This document shows, one piece after another, positions 1 through 12,950 of a stretch of 64,000 nt of DNA (positions are counted from its first letter, which is position 1; every line of letters starts with the position of its first letter). The notes beneath the pieces are model-generated. The model was not told the origin of the DNA and did no database searches. It worked only from the letters and a program-made list of their open reading frames with translations. The DNA is from Phorcus lineatus (lineage: Eukaryota; Mollusca; Gastropoda; Trochida; Trochidae). Location of the stretch: assembly GCA_921293015.1 (NCBI GenBank), contig OV121083.1, forward strand, positions 31,054,908 through 31,118,907, given 5' to 3'. The translations under genes and the position numbers were made by a program.

Positions 1-384
1 TGCGTGTCAATCGTGTAGTGATTGTGTGGTGATTGTGTAGTGTATGTGTTGTGATTGTGTTGATCGTGCTTCAGCCTTAGGACACGATAACAGCACAACC
101 AACACACAACCACAACACAATCGATAAATTGTCCCTCTTGCAATCGTACTCTTATCGTACTCATGTTAAATTAACCCTTATAGTCCTAAACTTAAGGACC
201 ACGATGACAGCTCGTGCAGAACACGGAGTCACACGATTAGTGTACGGTCACGATACAATCGTTACACGATCTTAGATTGGACTTACACAAATAAGAGCGT
301 TTCCCGTCAAAACTTTTTCATCACGTGTGCTTCGCGTGTCTTACTTTCAGTCAACATTTCAGCACAAACGATGGAAAGGTATTA

Positions 385-945
385 ATGAGAGAGAGTGTTT
401 AGTCAGTATAGGGACCACAGGTCCATTATACACGAAGTCATACAGGATTTTGGTAAATATGAGAGCACCATGATACATTACCAACACATCACTGTCAACT
501 AGTTAGTCAGTCTCGGTTACAACACTTGACAGACATCTATTTCTTTTATCATAAAAAGAAATAAGTATTTTGCGAGGCAGTTAATGACAAAAATATCCTT
601 AGATGTAAATAACTGGGCCAGCTCTAATCCTGAAGGATATGTTCTGAAATATTCTGGCAGAATATCATTTCTCAATTTCTTATAAAAAGAGCATTCTTTA
701 AACAAAAATGGTATTCGTTTTCAATATAAGGTATAATACAAAGCGGACAAAGGGGATCGTCCCTTTTAAAACCTAAATACATACCGTATTCTACCATCAA
801 ATTGTGATTAGAGCAGCGAAACCTACTAAGAAAAATACGAAACTCTCACACTGACACTACTAATATAAAACTCAATTTCTATGAATATTTTACCCTACGA
901 TAGAAATCCAGTTACCAGACAAAATTAATATCCGATGAGCACAAC
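385..945 (-). pseudogene. LINE (jockey/CR1-like) C-terminal relic inside copy 1
   Basis: Read on the minus strand this stretch matches the plus-strand LINE relic at 6,390-6,945. It shares the segment encoding KKLRNDILPEYFR and the conserved 3' end in which a GGCCTGTGG-like motif precedes the polyadenylation-like tail. It is broken by stops and frameshifts. The CT tail is reduced here to a short GAGAGAG run at 388-394, against about 100 bp in the other copy. It was carried into place with the host element rather than inserted independently, because the same junction occurs in both copies. Confidence 0.6.
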
Positions 946-1405
946 TGATTTGTACTACAGACTCACGTTTTTGGATTGATAACAATAAATGACCGAACAT
1001 TCGAAAATGGTAATTGGCCGCTCAATATTCAAATAGATCAAGGGAATGTGATGACCAGCATGTAGGAATGCGTATGTTTTCATAATTCGGTAGGAAGCGA
1101 ATCATGATATCCTCAATCATCCATCGACTTGGCAAGTTTCTCGATGTTAAGAAGTAAACTTTCTTACGTTGTCTGGAAATTCAACTGCATTGAATCAGAA
1201 CTAATGCCTGTGAAACACTGTCGGTAGTTATTTGAAGAAAGCCAGAAGATGAGAGAAAACTCAGGAAGATTGTCCGAAGATAATGTTACAATAGGTAATA
1301 TATGCTCTCATGTCTTTATCGCAATGCATCACAGGATGGATAACAATTCTACATTGATCATAAAAAGACATGGTTAACCTCTTTTGCCTTTGCATAAATT
1401 ATTTA

Positions 1406-1820
1406 AAGAGCCACTCTGTAAGTTGTTGGAGTCATATATGCCAAACGTAATCAATGGTGTCATTTGATCGCGAAGTATCGACTGTTACCAAAAAGACAGG
1501 TTTTAAAACTTGTTGTTTTACAGTGACAATATGAAGGTAGAACCTCGCAATTATGATCGGAAACCGGACAGTAGCGCGCGTCAAATAGTTAAACGTAATT
1601 TTGGAGACTTATCTAAAACAGCCAATGTATATAAGACGTGATATCTACACCTCTGTGCATTTATGAGGCTGTTTTCAGATTTTCATGGAAAACCAGTATT
1701 TGTCATATATATGTTTTTTGGACGTGAAAAGTTAAGATGTTTTGATTTTATATCACCACATGACATTTAGGTTTGTATCAAAAGTAAATAATATGTTATG
1801 AAAATCACGGAGTGGCTCTT
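1406..1820 (-). mobile_element. MITE, AAGAGCCACTC TIRs, TA target duplication (copy A)
   Basis: The termini AAGAGCCACTC and GAGTGGCTCTT are exact inverted repeats, flanked by TA at 1,404-1,405 and 1,821-1,822. The interior includes a conserved block near 1,550-1,610 around a CCGGACAGT motif that recurs at 3,350-3,420, 37,965-38,030 and 41,065-41,110. It has no coding capacity. TA duplication and length suggest a Tc1/mariner-type non-autonomous element. Confidence 0.75.
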
Positions 1821-2065
1821 TAAACTCGTGCATTAGTCTTACACCATTCGTGATTGCATCGTGAAAGCGTTATGTCAAGTTTGTGTTGATTGTGTTCCGA
1901 CCGTGTTAGAAGCGTGATCTTTCGTGCAATAATTGTACCCACATCGCGTACCTCACGCACAGAAACCGTGTTCACATAACAGATCGTAAAAACCACAATA
2001 CGATACCAGTACGATCGAATCGTAATGTTATCGTAGTGCAATCATACGTAGTGTGAGTTGGGCTT

Positions 2066-2867
2066 AAAGGCAGTCGAAGGGTATTTTGAAAGATAACGGT
2101 GTGAATTATACATTTTTCTTAAATCATCATAGTGTGGACAAACGAAAGCAAAGTGGACTTGATCTTCAACAGCAGATTTACATAATGGACATATTCTTTT
2201 GTGTCTTTCTATCGAAGATCTCCTGCCTGTATTTACAGCTAAGTCTAACAGGCCCAATCGGAAATATACATATGTGCGTCTGATATTTCTTGATGTCAAT
2301 ATAACAAAATATAACTAGTTGGATTAAACTCTTGTGGGATCTGTACAATTGATATCTTGTGCTATTGTCTAGATTGGAATGCCACTCTAAATAAAACATG
2401 CTAACAGATTGTTCTCGAAACTGTTTAAGGAATAGGTTTATATTACCAACTGTTTGATTTAGCAACACAAATCCAAACCCATGAGAACATAAAAGATTTT
2501 TTATATGAGTCACCCATGTTATCTTACCCATATCATCTAAGTGAACAAGCATGTTATAAGCTAGCTTTGGTATTCTTTTCTCGTGCACTCCAAGGATCCT
2601 TAACCAAAGTTTTAAACATCTAATTTGTGAATTTATGTATACTGGATATCTACCACATTACCATAAACCATGCAATTTGGTGTTGCCTGTGCTGCATTTA
2701 GAATATTTTGCATGCTAGAAGGTGTAGTTTCTCAATACATTCATGACGTTGGAAACCCCAGATTTCAGATCCATAAAGCATAATAGGTTGTATTTGTGAA
2801 TCAAACAATTTAAAATATATTCTCGGATATAAAATCCCAAAGTTGTTGGAAACTGACATAATGTTGA
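2066..2867 (-). pseudogene. Non-LTR retrotransposon (jockey/CR1-like) RT C-terminal region, relic
   Basis: Minus-strand translation gives the region after the RT domain: an IQPIMLYGSEIWG motif near 2,780, a KLAYNMLVHLDDMGK segment near 2,550, then the C-terminal CPLCKSAVEDQVHFAFVCP zinc-binding motif near 2,190. Frames change several times, so it is a pseudogene. It is the continuation of the RT fragment at 7,621-8,930. The FADD-containing part ends exactly where the 4.75-kb element begins, and this segment resumes on its other side, with a TA duplication at the junction. The 3' end is cut by copy 1 of the same element. Confidence 0.8.
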
Positions 2868-3114
2868 TAAAGCCCAACTCACACTACGCACGATTGCACT
2901 ACGATAACATTACGATTCGATCGTACTGGTATCGTATTGTGGTTTTTACGATCTGTTATGTGAACACGGTTTCTGTGCGTGAGCTACACGATATGGGTAC
3001 AATCATTGCACGAAAGATCACGATTCTAATACGGTCGGAACACAATCAACACAAACTTGACACAACGCTTTCACGATGCAATCACGAATGGTGTAAGACT
3101 AATGCACGATTTTA

Positions 3115-3549
3115 AAGAGCCACCCCATGATTTTCATAACATATTATTTACCTTTGATACAAAACTAAATGTCATGTATGTGGTGATATAAAATCAAAAC
3201 ATCTGATACTTATATATATATATGACAAATACTGGTTTTCCATGATGAGGTAAAGACATCATGTCCAATATACATGGATACCAGTTATGTAACCTAACAA
3301 ACACCATCAACTCCTAACTGCCCTCCTGGCTGTTTTAGATAAGCCTCCAAAATTACGTTTGACTATTTGACGCGCGCCACTGTCCGGTTTTCGATCATAA
3401 TTGCGACTCTCTACCTTCATATTGTCACTGTAAAAAACCCAGGTAGATTTAAAATGGGTATTTTTGGTAACAATCGATACTTCGCGATCAAATTACACCA
3501 TTGATTACGTTTGACATATATGACTCCAGTAACTCATGGAGTGGCTCTT
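3115..3549 (+). mobile_element. MITE, AAGAGCCAC TIRs, TA target duplication (copy B)
   Basis: Ends are AAGAGCCAC and GTGGCTCTT with TA on both sides (3,113-3,114 and 3,550-3,551). It is the inverted counterpart of 1,406-1,820. The related element copy at 16,258 reads straight through the same position (TTTAAATAATTTATAG near 16,500), which is an unoccupied target site and confirms the borders. Confidence 0.8.
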
Positions 3550-3674
3550 TAAATAATCTGTGCAAAGGTAAAAAAGGTTAACCATTGCTGTTAATGATCA
3601 ATGTGGAATTATTATTAATCATGCGATGCATTGCAGCTATGAAATACAATGCGATAAAGACATGAGGGCATATA

Positions 3675-5187
3675 CACTCAAAGCCATTAAAAACGCAATG
3701 CCTAATTCTAGAAATATTTCTGGTAAAACGTTTTCTTGCGCTTTTCTATCTTATGGCATACAGTTGCAACTTGAAATGGATCATTTTGTTTGAGTTCTGT
3801 GTTTGAACCCATTATCAGTTCTCGGTAATGAACTTTGTTCGTGCAAACGCAAACATTGTCTTTTTTTCACGATTTTAAGCAGTCCCATGTCACACGTTTT
3901 GCACGTGCATTCCCTGCACTCTGGCCCTTTAAATACCGATAAAGTTTTTTAACATTTGTCACTTCGGGAAAATGCCACGCCTTACGCAAGAAATGAGGAA
4001 CCGAGCTATTGGTATGCTGCATCAGGGCGCATCACAGGTAGCCGTTGCCAGAAACTTTCATGTGCACGCATCAACTATTGCTCGTCTCAGACAACGATTC
4101 CACGCCACTGGAAGAGTTTCTGATCGACCCCGACCTGGAGCGCCACCTGTAACAACTGCTGCTCAAGATCGCCACATCCGACTGCAACATCTGCGCAACA
4201 GGTTTCAGTCAGCTGCTGCTACTGCCAGGGGAACTGTGGGGACACGGCAACATCAGATCAGCCCTCAAACTGTCCGAAGGCGTCTTGCTGCTCATGGGTT
4301 ACGCTGCCGTCGACCTTATCAAGGTCAGATCCTATTGCAGCGCCATCGACTTGCCAGACAACAATGGGCCGCAAATCAGGGGTATCTGCACAATACACCG
4401 TGGCAAAATGTCATTTTCTCTGATGAATCTCGATTCAACCTCAGTTTTCCTGATGGACATCACTGTATCTACCGACGTCCACATGAACGTTTCGCTCGTA
4501 ACTGCGTGCAGGAAAGGGATCGTTTCGGGGGAGGTGGGGTCATGGTTTGGGGTGCTATCAACACTAACTTTCGGTCCCAGTTGGTAGTGGTCCAAGGCAA
4601 CCTTAATGCTCAACGTTATGTTGACACCATTCTTCGTCCGGCGTTGCTTCCATTGCTGGCTTAACATGGCGTCCGCCGACAGATGGTTTTCCAGCATGAC
4701 AACGTTAGACTCCACATCGCCAGGTTGACAAGGGATTTCTTAAACAATAATCATGTTGCTGTCATGGATTGGCCCGCTATGTCGCCCGACATGAATCCGA
4801 TTGAGCACATTTGGGATGAACTTGGACGGCGGGTTCGAACTCAAGCTGTGCCACCACGAACTGTTGCTGAGTTGACACAGGCACTCCAAAATCAGTTGCA
4901 AGCAATTCCACAGCGTGTACTGAGACATCTGTGTCAGTCCATGCCAAGACGACTCCAGGCATGTGTGAGAGCTCGGGGTGGACATACCCGATATTGACTT
5001 CAGCTGACCCTGCTTTGTGTAAAAGTTCTCTGACGTTTAGGATTTGTTCACTTGCAATGAATTATTCAATAAAATTAACAACAGATGTTTGTTATCTCGA
5101 TTGTGTAAATTTGTATTTACATTTGTTAAAAAATGTTTCAGTAAATAAACTTTGAATTTGAAGTTGCGTTTTTAATGGCTTTGAGTG
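3675..5187 (+). mobile_element. Tc1-like transposon, 1,513 bp
   Basis: It is bounded by perfect 24-bp inverted repeats starting CACTCAAAGCCATTAAAAAC (3,675-3,698 and 5,164-5,187) and by TA duplications at 3,673-3,674 and 5,188-5,189. The paralogous sequences near 1,300 (minus strand) and 16,625 (plus strand) show the uninterrupted target. It encodes one DD34E transposase. TIRs are intact and the coding region has a single nonsense codon, so this is one of the youngest insertions in the window. Confidence 0.92.
3972..4997 (+). pseudogene. Tc1-family DD34E transposase with one in-frame stop
   Basis: One continuous frame of 341 codons plus a stop is broken only by TAA at 4,662-4,664. The N-terminal helix-turn-helix region (residues about 1-60) shows ASQVAVARNFHVHASTIARL, followed by a GRVSDRPRPGAP linker. 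The catalytic triad is visible: first Asp in VIFSDESRF, second Asp in FQHDNVRLH, and Glu in SPDMNPIEHIWDELGRR, with 34 residues between second Asp and Glu. This is diagnostic of Tc1 DD34E enzymes, and the length is normal. It would catalyse cut-and-paste transposition at TA sites. The stop falls between the first and second catalytic Asp and would remove two of three catalytic residues unless read through. The start at 3,972 is the first ATG of the frame and fits family starts. Confidence 0.9.
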
Positions 5188-5189
5188 TA

Positions 5190-5614
5190 TTACTAATTGT
5201 AACTTTATCTTTTTCTCTCATCTCCTGGCTTTATGCAAATAACTACCGACGGTGTCTCACGGGCATTCCTTCTTATTCAAAGCAGTTGAATTTCCAGATC
5301 ACGTAAAGAAGTTTAGTTCTTAACATCGAGAAACTTGCCAAGTCGATCGATGAGTATCCCCATTGTTATCATTATTACCTACTTTGATTCAGTTCGGGAG
5401 TGGATTTCTATTTACTTATTTGAATTTTCGTACGATTGCGTATGAAAGTAAAACATATATTTGATAAGTCTTATGCTACCAAACAATTTGGCTTGTGATG
5501 AATTCTTGTTGCATAAGACTTATGAAACCTTGAATCAAAATATTGCAGCAGTAATTTGTAACCATTTTTCTTCCCTATCATACATTCATGCCGAAAATTA
5601 ATTGTCATTTTTCA
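5190..5614 (+). other. Interior of element copy 2, no gene
   Basis: This non-coding stretch is shared with copy 3. The part 5,190-5,345 matches 16,640-16,805, and 5,350-5,614 matches 18,455-18,935, including a short ATACGATTGCGTATGAAA palindrome near 5,430. No coding signal is seen. Confidence 0.5.
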
Positions 5615-5985
5615 CAGATATTACCCACATCTTTAAACTTTGCATTCTGCGCTAAATATGATTTCTAAGATCTAATAAACTCAAAAGTACACAAATATAT
5701 TATATAGAATATGCACTTTGCACTTGAGTCTTCTTTACACAGCAAAGCATCTCTCATAGGCTTGTGTAAAGACAAATATGACATCCATGCATGCAGCGTT
5801 TCCATTGGCTGAAATATTGCATTGAAGTCTATGTTGCAATATTTTGTCGTTAGGGGAACCTGCTGGAAGCCCGAGAAGAGCTTGTATTAGAACATTGGTT
5901 GTGGAAGAATTAATCACGAAGCTACAACTGGATAAAACACGGGTAGAGAATTGTCGGCAGTAACGTGGCGATTCGCTCGTCTCCC
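5615..5985 (-). mobile_element. Degenerate member of the MULE-type MITE family
   Basis: Read on the minus strand, 5,630-5,860 matches the interior of the well-defined 39,697-40,143 MITE in the same order: a CCAATG block, a CATATTTGT block, then AAGCCTATG and GTGCAAGATGCAT-like blocks. The block at 5,875-5,935 is a diverged version of that family's terminal repeat. No clear target duplication remains. A sister copy is at 25,880-26,150. Confidence 0.5.
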
Positions 5986-6008
5986 TCGCTTACCATTAAT
6001 ACCTTACC

Positions 6009-7619
<1,611 letters not shown>

Positions 7620-7620
7620 T

Positions 7621-8930
7621 AGGGCCTTTTTGGCACGTAACTTAAAGACCCTTCTAAATATAACTATGTTCGTTTTTTCAAAGTTAACAGATAACTTCCA
7701 TTCATTTGTATATTTTTCCAGAACATTGAACTGGTTTTGTAGACCAATAACAGTATCTGAAACAAGAATAACATCATCGGCAAAAAGAAGAATAAAAATT
7801 ATATATATCAGTTATATCATAATAAAGTTCGCTTATAAAGGAGGAAAACAATATTGGGCTTAAAATACACCCTTGCCGAACTCCAATTGGACAGTCAAAA
7901 TAATCAGTAACATCGTCATCACAACGAACACATGATTTAATGTTTGAGTACATTGATCTTAAAATAGAATACATTTTCCCTTGTAAGCCTGCTCTTCTTA
8001 ATCATTCCCATAATTTACAACGATCTACAGAATCAAACGCTTTTTTTTAAATCAACAAATGCTACGTAAAGTTTATGTTTACTACGAGATAAACATTTTT
8101 TTATTATTGCATAAAGTGTGAATATATAGTCAGTAGTTTCTCAGATTTGACCAGTGCGAGAGTCTAGTGTTTAGTATAGATGTAAATATTTTACCAATAA
8201 CACTCATTAGGGATATTCCTCGATAATTATCTGGATTGTCTTCAATGCCCTTTTTATGTATTGGAACAATAATTGAACGAGGCCAGCACTCTGGAAAGGA
8301 ACCACTTTCAAATACCCTGTTAAAGCACTTTAGTAGGAAAGGCATTAATTGTGACTGAGAGCATTTCATCTCTATTATAGATTTGTCAGGACCAGGTGAT
8401 TTTCCCTTCTTGAACCGATTAATAGCAGTCTTTACCTCATCTTCTGTTATTTGTTGTTCAAGAATCATTTGGTCAATATTGTCAAATTCGGTTGATGTTG
8501 CGCATTATCAAATGCAATATATTATTATTATTATCATTATTATCATCGAACGAATAGCTATCAATTTGTAAAATACCATCATTTGAAAATACTGTCTTAA
8601 AATGGGTCACATTCACATTTAGAAATATTACTTTTAGGATTTGGTTTACTTTTGAATGAACGAATTTGTTTCCAGAATAAAGTGGGATTGTTGAAAGAAT
8701 CATTCAGTTTTTTCAATCTGTGATAACGTAGGTTAGATTTAAATTTCCTACAAGAAGCTTTGTATTTGTTTCTCATTTTACAAAACCGATTTCTGTTGTC
8801 ATCCGATCGTTTACACCGAAAACTTCTTAGTGCTCTTCGAGCATCCCTACGGGCGGTTTTACATTCATTATTTAAGGGGGTTTTACAGGTTTGTTTGAAT
8901 TTCCTACGTATTTTCTTCATAAAACTTGCT
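7621..8930 (-). pseudogene. Non-LTR retrotransposon (jockey/CR1-like) reverse transcriptase, relic
   Basis: Minus-strand order from 8,930 down to 7,621 is as follows. A basic region preceding the RT (8,597-8,930) includes CKTARRDARRAL. Next come RT blocks KGKSPGPD (near 8,390), PIHKKGIEDNPDNYRGISL (near 8,230), GVRQGCILSPILF (near 7,880), and the catalytic LLFADDVILVSDT (near 7,760). Frameshifts separate the blocks, so it is dead. An endonuclease domain is not seen; it would lie beyond 8,930, where the large inverted repeat begins. It continues into 2,066-2,867 across the inserted 4.75-kb element. Confidence 0.85.
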
Positions 8931-9345
8931 GACTCTAGTACAATGTCGACAATAGTCTATCACTTGTGATAACACCGCTGATGGTCGCCACATCTTTGGA
9001 AAGGTTTTGTGTTGTCAACGTCGACAGCAACGACGGCATAAGGACACATTGAAAGTCGACACACAGTGCACCGGAGACTAAGTACATAATTAAGAGGTTT
9101 GAACACATTGATCCTTCCAAGCAGTATGTCTGATTGTCAAATGTCATAGGCCAGGCGAGTTATACGTTTCCGTTTGGTGATTGGCAACGCTTAATGTTCT
9201 TAGATGACGTAAGGTTAGGTTTTGCTTTTGCAGAAAAACGCGTTCACAGATGTGTCATTGACCGATTAGAACTAAATTTAGTCCACCGCCCATTAGGGGT
9301 CCCAAGGGTTAACAATTCTATTTTCTCTTCTCTACAGTTAATGTA

Positions 9346-10784
9346 TGTCACAATGTGACAATGGTACTCAGTGATAACACACGAGGAAATTTACCATACC
9401 AAAATTTATTCAGAAAACAGGAAAAAAATCAACAAACAACACTTTACAAAGTATACAAGAAGACGCGAGATTTCAATTTGATGTCATAGGTTACGGGATC
9501 AACCTGAAATGAAAAAAAAAAATATTGTCTGCTAGCCGTGCCCAGGTGCCATGCAGAACGTCAGAGTGCACACGTGATATTAGTCGAATATTAGAGTCTT
9601 GAGCTGCAACACAAATATCTTAATTACACACGATTTCAAAATCTCAAAACACCTATGGCATCATACCGAATAAAAAAAAACCCTATCCTTTTACCCAGAA
9701 AACAATCACTTTACATTTACACAAAATACACAAAAGATTTAACACTGAATTCACTGAAACGCTGATACAAAACCGACTTCAATTACTATACAGTAATAAA
9801 TTGGTTACCTTTTACTTCATGACAAAAATAAAGTTATCAGATCAATGAATACCTCAGAAAATCTTCAACACATTAAATATCACACAACACCTCTCAAAAT
9901 GTCAACTTTCACATACAAAATCTTATAAACACACTTCATCTCAACAACATTAGAGAATACAAATTCTCAAATCACCACAGTCACCACACTTCACATAAAC
10001 AACCGGTTACACTGCCCGGTACCCATCCATGAAACGTTCATGGTCAACAATCCTTGCACCCGACTCGACAAGGTCGCCTTGACACGCAAGGTACAGTCGC
10101 ACTACCATACGACACCATCCGCAACACTAGTACGGCACTCGGATCCAAGGCCCAGACCTTCTGTACTGGCTACACCATGGTCCTCACGACTTCACTGGGT
10201 TGACCACACCATCCGCATAGGTCATAGGTCAAAAGGTCATAGGTAGAGCAAGTCTACACTTGGATGCACTACAACACACATTCATGCAACACTTTAAAAT
10301 ATATCCCACACAACACATTTGAATAAACCCAACACCAAAACGAACCTTTAATTAATTACAAATTAACCCCAAATTTGTAATTATTTTATATTCAAAATGA
10401 TACTTACTCCAATCTTGATAACCATGCTGTCCCTCAGGGATTTATCTACACCCGGTACTGATTTACCGTATGATGTACAATCATTTCCCCAACAGCTGCT
10501 TACCACCTGTACACAATTGTTATACATTAAATACAACATTCTTATACCAAAGTCATGAAATTCAACATATAAAACTTCCCATCTATTCATCTCACCTCAC
10601 TGCAGGATAAGCCCCGGTAACACCAATGCAAGTGGCTAGTAACACCCCAACTTGCCTTATATACCTGCTAGACCATGCCTTGCATGCTTTTCTCATGCTT
10701 GGCTCAACCGCACAGCGTCAGCTTACTCTAACCTTCTGGGTTCTAGGTGATTACCCTGGTTAATATTGAATCCAGTTCGTGACA
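9346..10784 (+). mobile_element. Solo LTR, 1,439 bp, ATGTA target duplication
   Basis: It begins TGTCAC and ends GTGACA, a perfect 6-bp inverted repeat with TG...CA ends, and has 5-bp ATGTA duplications at 9,341-9,345 and 10,785-10,789. The right arm of the inverted repeat shows the empty site near 14,270. No internal gag-pol sequence is present, so recombination between two LTRs has left a single one. The LTR is long. The superfamily (for example Gypsy) cannot be set without internal sequence. A non-autonomous DNA element is less likely given the TG...CA ends. Confidence 0.75.
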
Positions 10785-11356
10785 ATGTATATTATTTTAT
10801 TTTACATTATTTGAACTGAGAATAGAATTATGAGTACTTGTAACTCTTTTGCTACTTATGTGTACTTATAACACACAAATTAAGTGTCCAAAAGCAAACC
10901 AAGGGACCTACCGTTAATGTACTATCATTGAAATACACCGACTCAGCCTTGGAAAAAACTATTTTCTCTTCTCTACAGTTAATGTATATAATTTTATTTT
11001 ACATTATTTGCACTGAGATTAGAATTATGAGTACTTGTAACCCTTTTGTGTACTAATGTTTACTTATAACACACAAATTAAGTGTCCAAAAGCAAACAAA
11101 GGGACCTACCGTTAATCTACTATCATTGAAATACACCAACTCAGCTTTGGATAAAACTATTTTCTCTTCTCTACAGTGAATGTATATCACTTTATTTTAC
11201 ATAATTTGCACTGAGAGTAGAATTACGAGTACTTGTAACCCTTTTGTGTACTAATGTTTACTTATAACACACAAATTAAGTGTCCAAAAGCAAACCAAGG
11301 GACCTACCATTAATCTACTATCATTGAAATACACCAACTCAGCCTTGGAAAAAACT
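10785..11356 (+). repeat. Three-copy tandem repeat of a ~198-bp unit (left arm)
   Basis: Units start with ATTTTCTCTTCTCTACAGT at 9,320 (split by the solo LTR and resumed at 10,785), 10,961 and 11,159. Each ends in an AACTCAGCCTTGGAAAAAACT-like block. Copies differ by scattered substitutions. The mirror set is at 13,706-14,302. Confidence 0.9.
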
Positions 11357-12230
11357 TACAATTTTGTATTTTGAATGTGTTGTTTTATTTCTTAATCATT
11401 GGGGATTTAAAGGGATAGATTTAAAGGGTACAAAGAAGAAATATAACACATAGGTACTAATTCGGTCATTACACACATCAGCTGCTTTTTGGACATCAAC
11501 AATTTATCAAAATCACAGTTTTAAGAGAGAGCATCATCATCAATAACATCACCATACACCACACACCACAACAACCATCATTATCATCCTCAAAACTGTC
11601 AAGTTGCGGGGCCTTGGTGTCGACTAGCTCTCTAGGAAGAGCGCACTGGCTCTAGCTTCCCATCTACAAGAGTCGAACTATGACTCTCATTAGCAACAAG
11701 AACAACAGGCATTGGAACAGAGATGTATTTCATAGAGCCACCTGCTAATTGAAATGCATTGTATGATACTCTAGGCTTTTGATGGTATCATGATAGTGTC
11801 CATGTTACATTGTTTGACCCATCTTCACAGCAATAGTCATTCAGTTGCAGACAGCAAACTTTATCAAAATTGTTTATGTCAGGTCCACCATAGACAACAA
11901 AAATGAAATCCTTATAGGGCTTTTATAAGTAATATGTACATAAGGAAGACAAAATTTTCTGCTTAACAACTTTATTTTAAAATTCACGTTCCTGAGTACA
12001 TGATTACTCCATCAGGTTGGTTGTAGGATATATGAATTTTGGTACATATAACCACAACAAGTAAACATTAAACAATAGTGAGGAAACCTAATTATCGAGA
12101 TTAATCATATGAGAATGTAATACAATATGGATTTCCAGTAAATGCAAATATGAGGACACCTAGCTCACCAAACAAATCTGATGGCACAACCTTATAGCCA
12201 CTTGATCTGACATGAAAAACTTTGAAGTCA
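11357..12230 (+). other. Inner part of the left inverted-repeat arm, no gene
   Basis: This non-coding sequence mirrors 12,918-13,705. It includes a CATCATCATCAATAAC-type low-complexity block near 11,535 and a paired TATCATGATAG motif near 11,785. Confidence 0.5.
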
Positions 12231-12498
12231 CCGTAGGAATGAGCAACTTAATGCTGTGATTTTATCAATAGATATGAGTCAATTTAAAAAAAAGTGTAAA
12301 TTTAAACAAAGTTGTAATAAAAACATTTGAAAAATTACACTTGATTTTTTTCGTTAAATTGATTAAACCCATTGTCTTCTACTTCCAACACAATATATCA
12401 AACAAAATATGTCTGCATCTCTAGACAACAGAACTGCAGTGGTTACATGACAATCCGCAAAAGGCCTAAAGTTACTATCACACATATATGATGTATCC

Positions 12499-12950
12499 AT
12501 GTGGTTAAGTTGTGCTTTCTTCAGCAAATCAACACAGAAGGTGCTTTATAGTATTGTAGGTTTCCTTACCAAGTCTAGAATCAACACAAACAGTATGACA
12601 TCTCATGATTACTTTCAATACAGAACTTTATGGGAATGCCTAAGGTGTGCTGAAAGTGCTAGACAAGAGGTGCAACAAAAATTCAGTATGACCACATTTG
12701 ATCTGGGAGTTTCAATGAAGGCATGTCCTATCACATGGCATAACAATGATAGATACAAAAACCATATCATAGTCAGAACTATTCCGCGTGGAATGTGCAT
12801 ATATAAGGGTGCGTGGCAAGTAGATGGATGGAAGTTGTTTCTCAGACATTCTTATCCTACTTGAAGCTGGACTCATTGGATTAGGCTCATTGCAAGGTGT
12901 TTTTTACTTGCTATTTTCAAAGTTTTTCTTGTCAGATCAAGTGGCTCTTA
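12499..12950 (+). pseudogene. Relic coding fragment in the inverted-repeat spacer (possibly DUF6589-type)
   Basis: An open frame at 12,499-12,864 encodes about 121 residues with TTFDLGVSMKACPITW and YKNHIIVRTI. After a frame change near 12,820 it continues as DILILLEAGLIGLGSLQGV (about 12,860-12,905). The alternation of a 'FDL..MKA' block, a 'hhVR' block and an 'LLEAG.I..GS..GV' block recalls large uncharacterised multi-copy proteins of cnidarians and molluscs annotated as DUF6589. That match is from memory and uncertain. The fragment lies between the arms and its 3' end runs into the right arm. No function can be given. Confidence 0.35.

Larger units (their letters stand above)
1..2064 (-). 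mobile_element. Truncated inverted copy of the AAGCCC-terminal TIR element (copy 1)
   Basis: The right edge carries the inverted form of the AAGCCCAACTCACACTACG terminus and abuts LINE sequence at about 2,065. The left part (1-350) is the reverse complement of 7,080-7,435. The stretch 1,140-1,400 is the reverse complement of 3,560-3,675 plus 5,190-5,345, and 1,821-2,064 mirrors 2,870-3,113. The outer end lies beyond the window. It shares the LINE insertion and the MITE with the copy at 2,870-7,619 but lacks the Tc1 transposon, so it preserves the empty Tc1 site near 1,300. No coding capacity of its own is visible, so it is read as non-autonomous. Confidence 0.75.
8917..12230 (+). repeat. Left arm of a ~5.8-kb large inverted repeat
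   Basis: It pairs with 12,918-14,701 over almost its whole length once two left-only segments are removed: the solo LTR 9,346-10,784 and about 110 bp at 12,000-12,118. Differences are mostly single-base changes and small indels. The outer 20-30 bp overlap LINE coding sequence. The right arm repeats them too, so either the arms copied some LINE flank or the LINE frame runs by chance into the repeat. Confidence 0.85.

Noticed and set aside
4374-4440. CTGATGA as a possible hammerhead core
   Set aside because: It lies inside the transposase gene with no stem II or GAAA at the right distance.
4285-4985. Alternative-frame open frames of 60-127 codons within the Tc1 transposon
   Set aside because: They are shadows of the DD34E transposase frame.
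8935-9358. Open frames of about 70 codons, duplicated exactly in the other arm (14,249-14,684)
   Set aside because: They overlap on both strands in the inverted repeat, match no family I know and are conserved only because the arms are copies.
9346-10784. Reading the segment as a DNA transposon with GTCAC ends and a 7-bp AATGTAT duplication
   Set aside because: The same bases fit a TG...CA LTR with a 5-bp duplication and perfect 6-bp end inversion, which is the more standard structure. Kept as a minor alternative.
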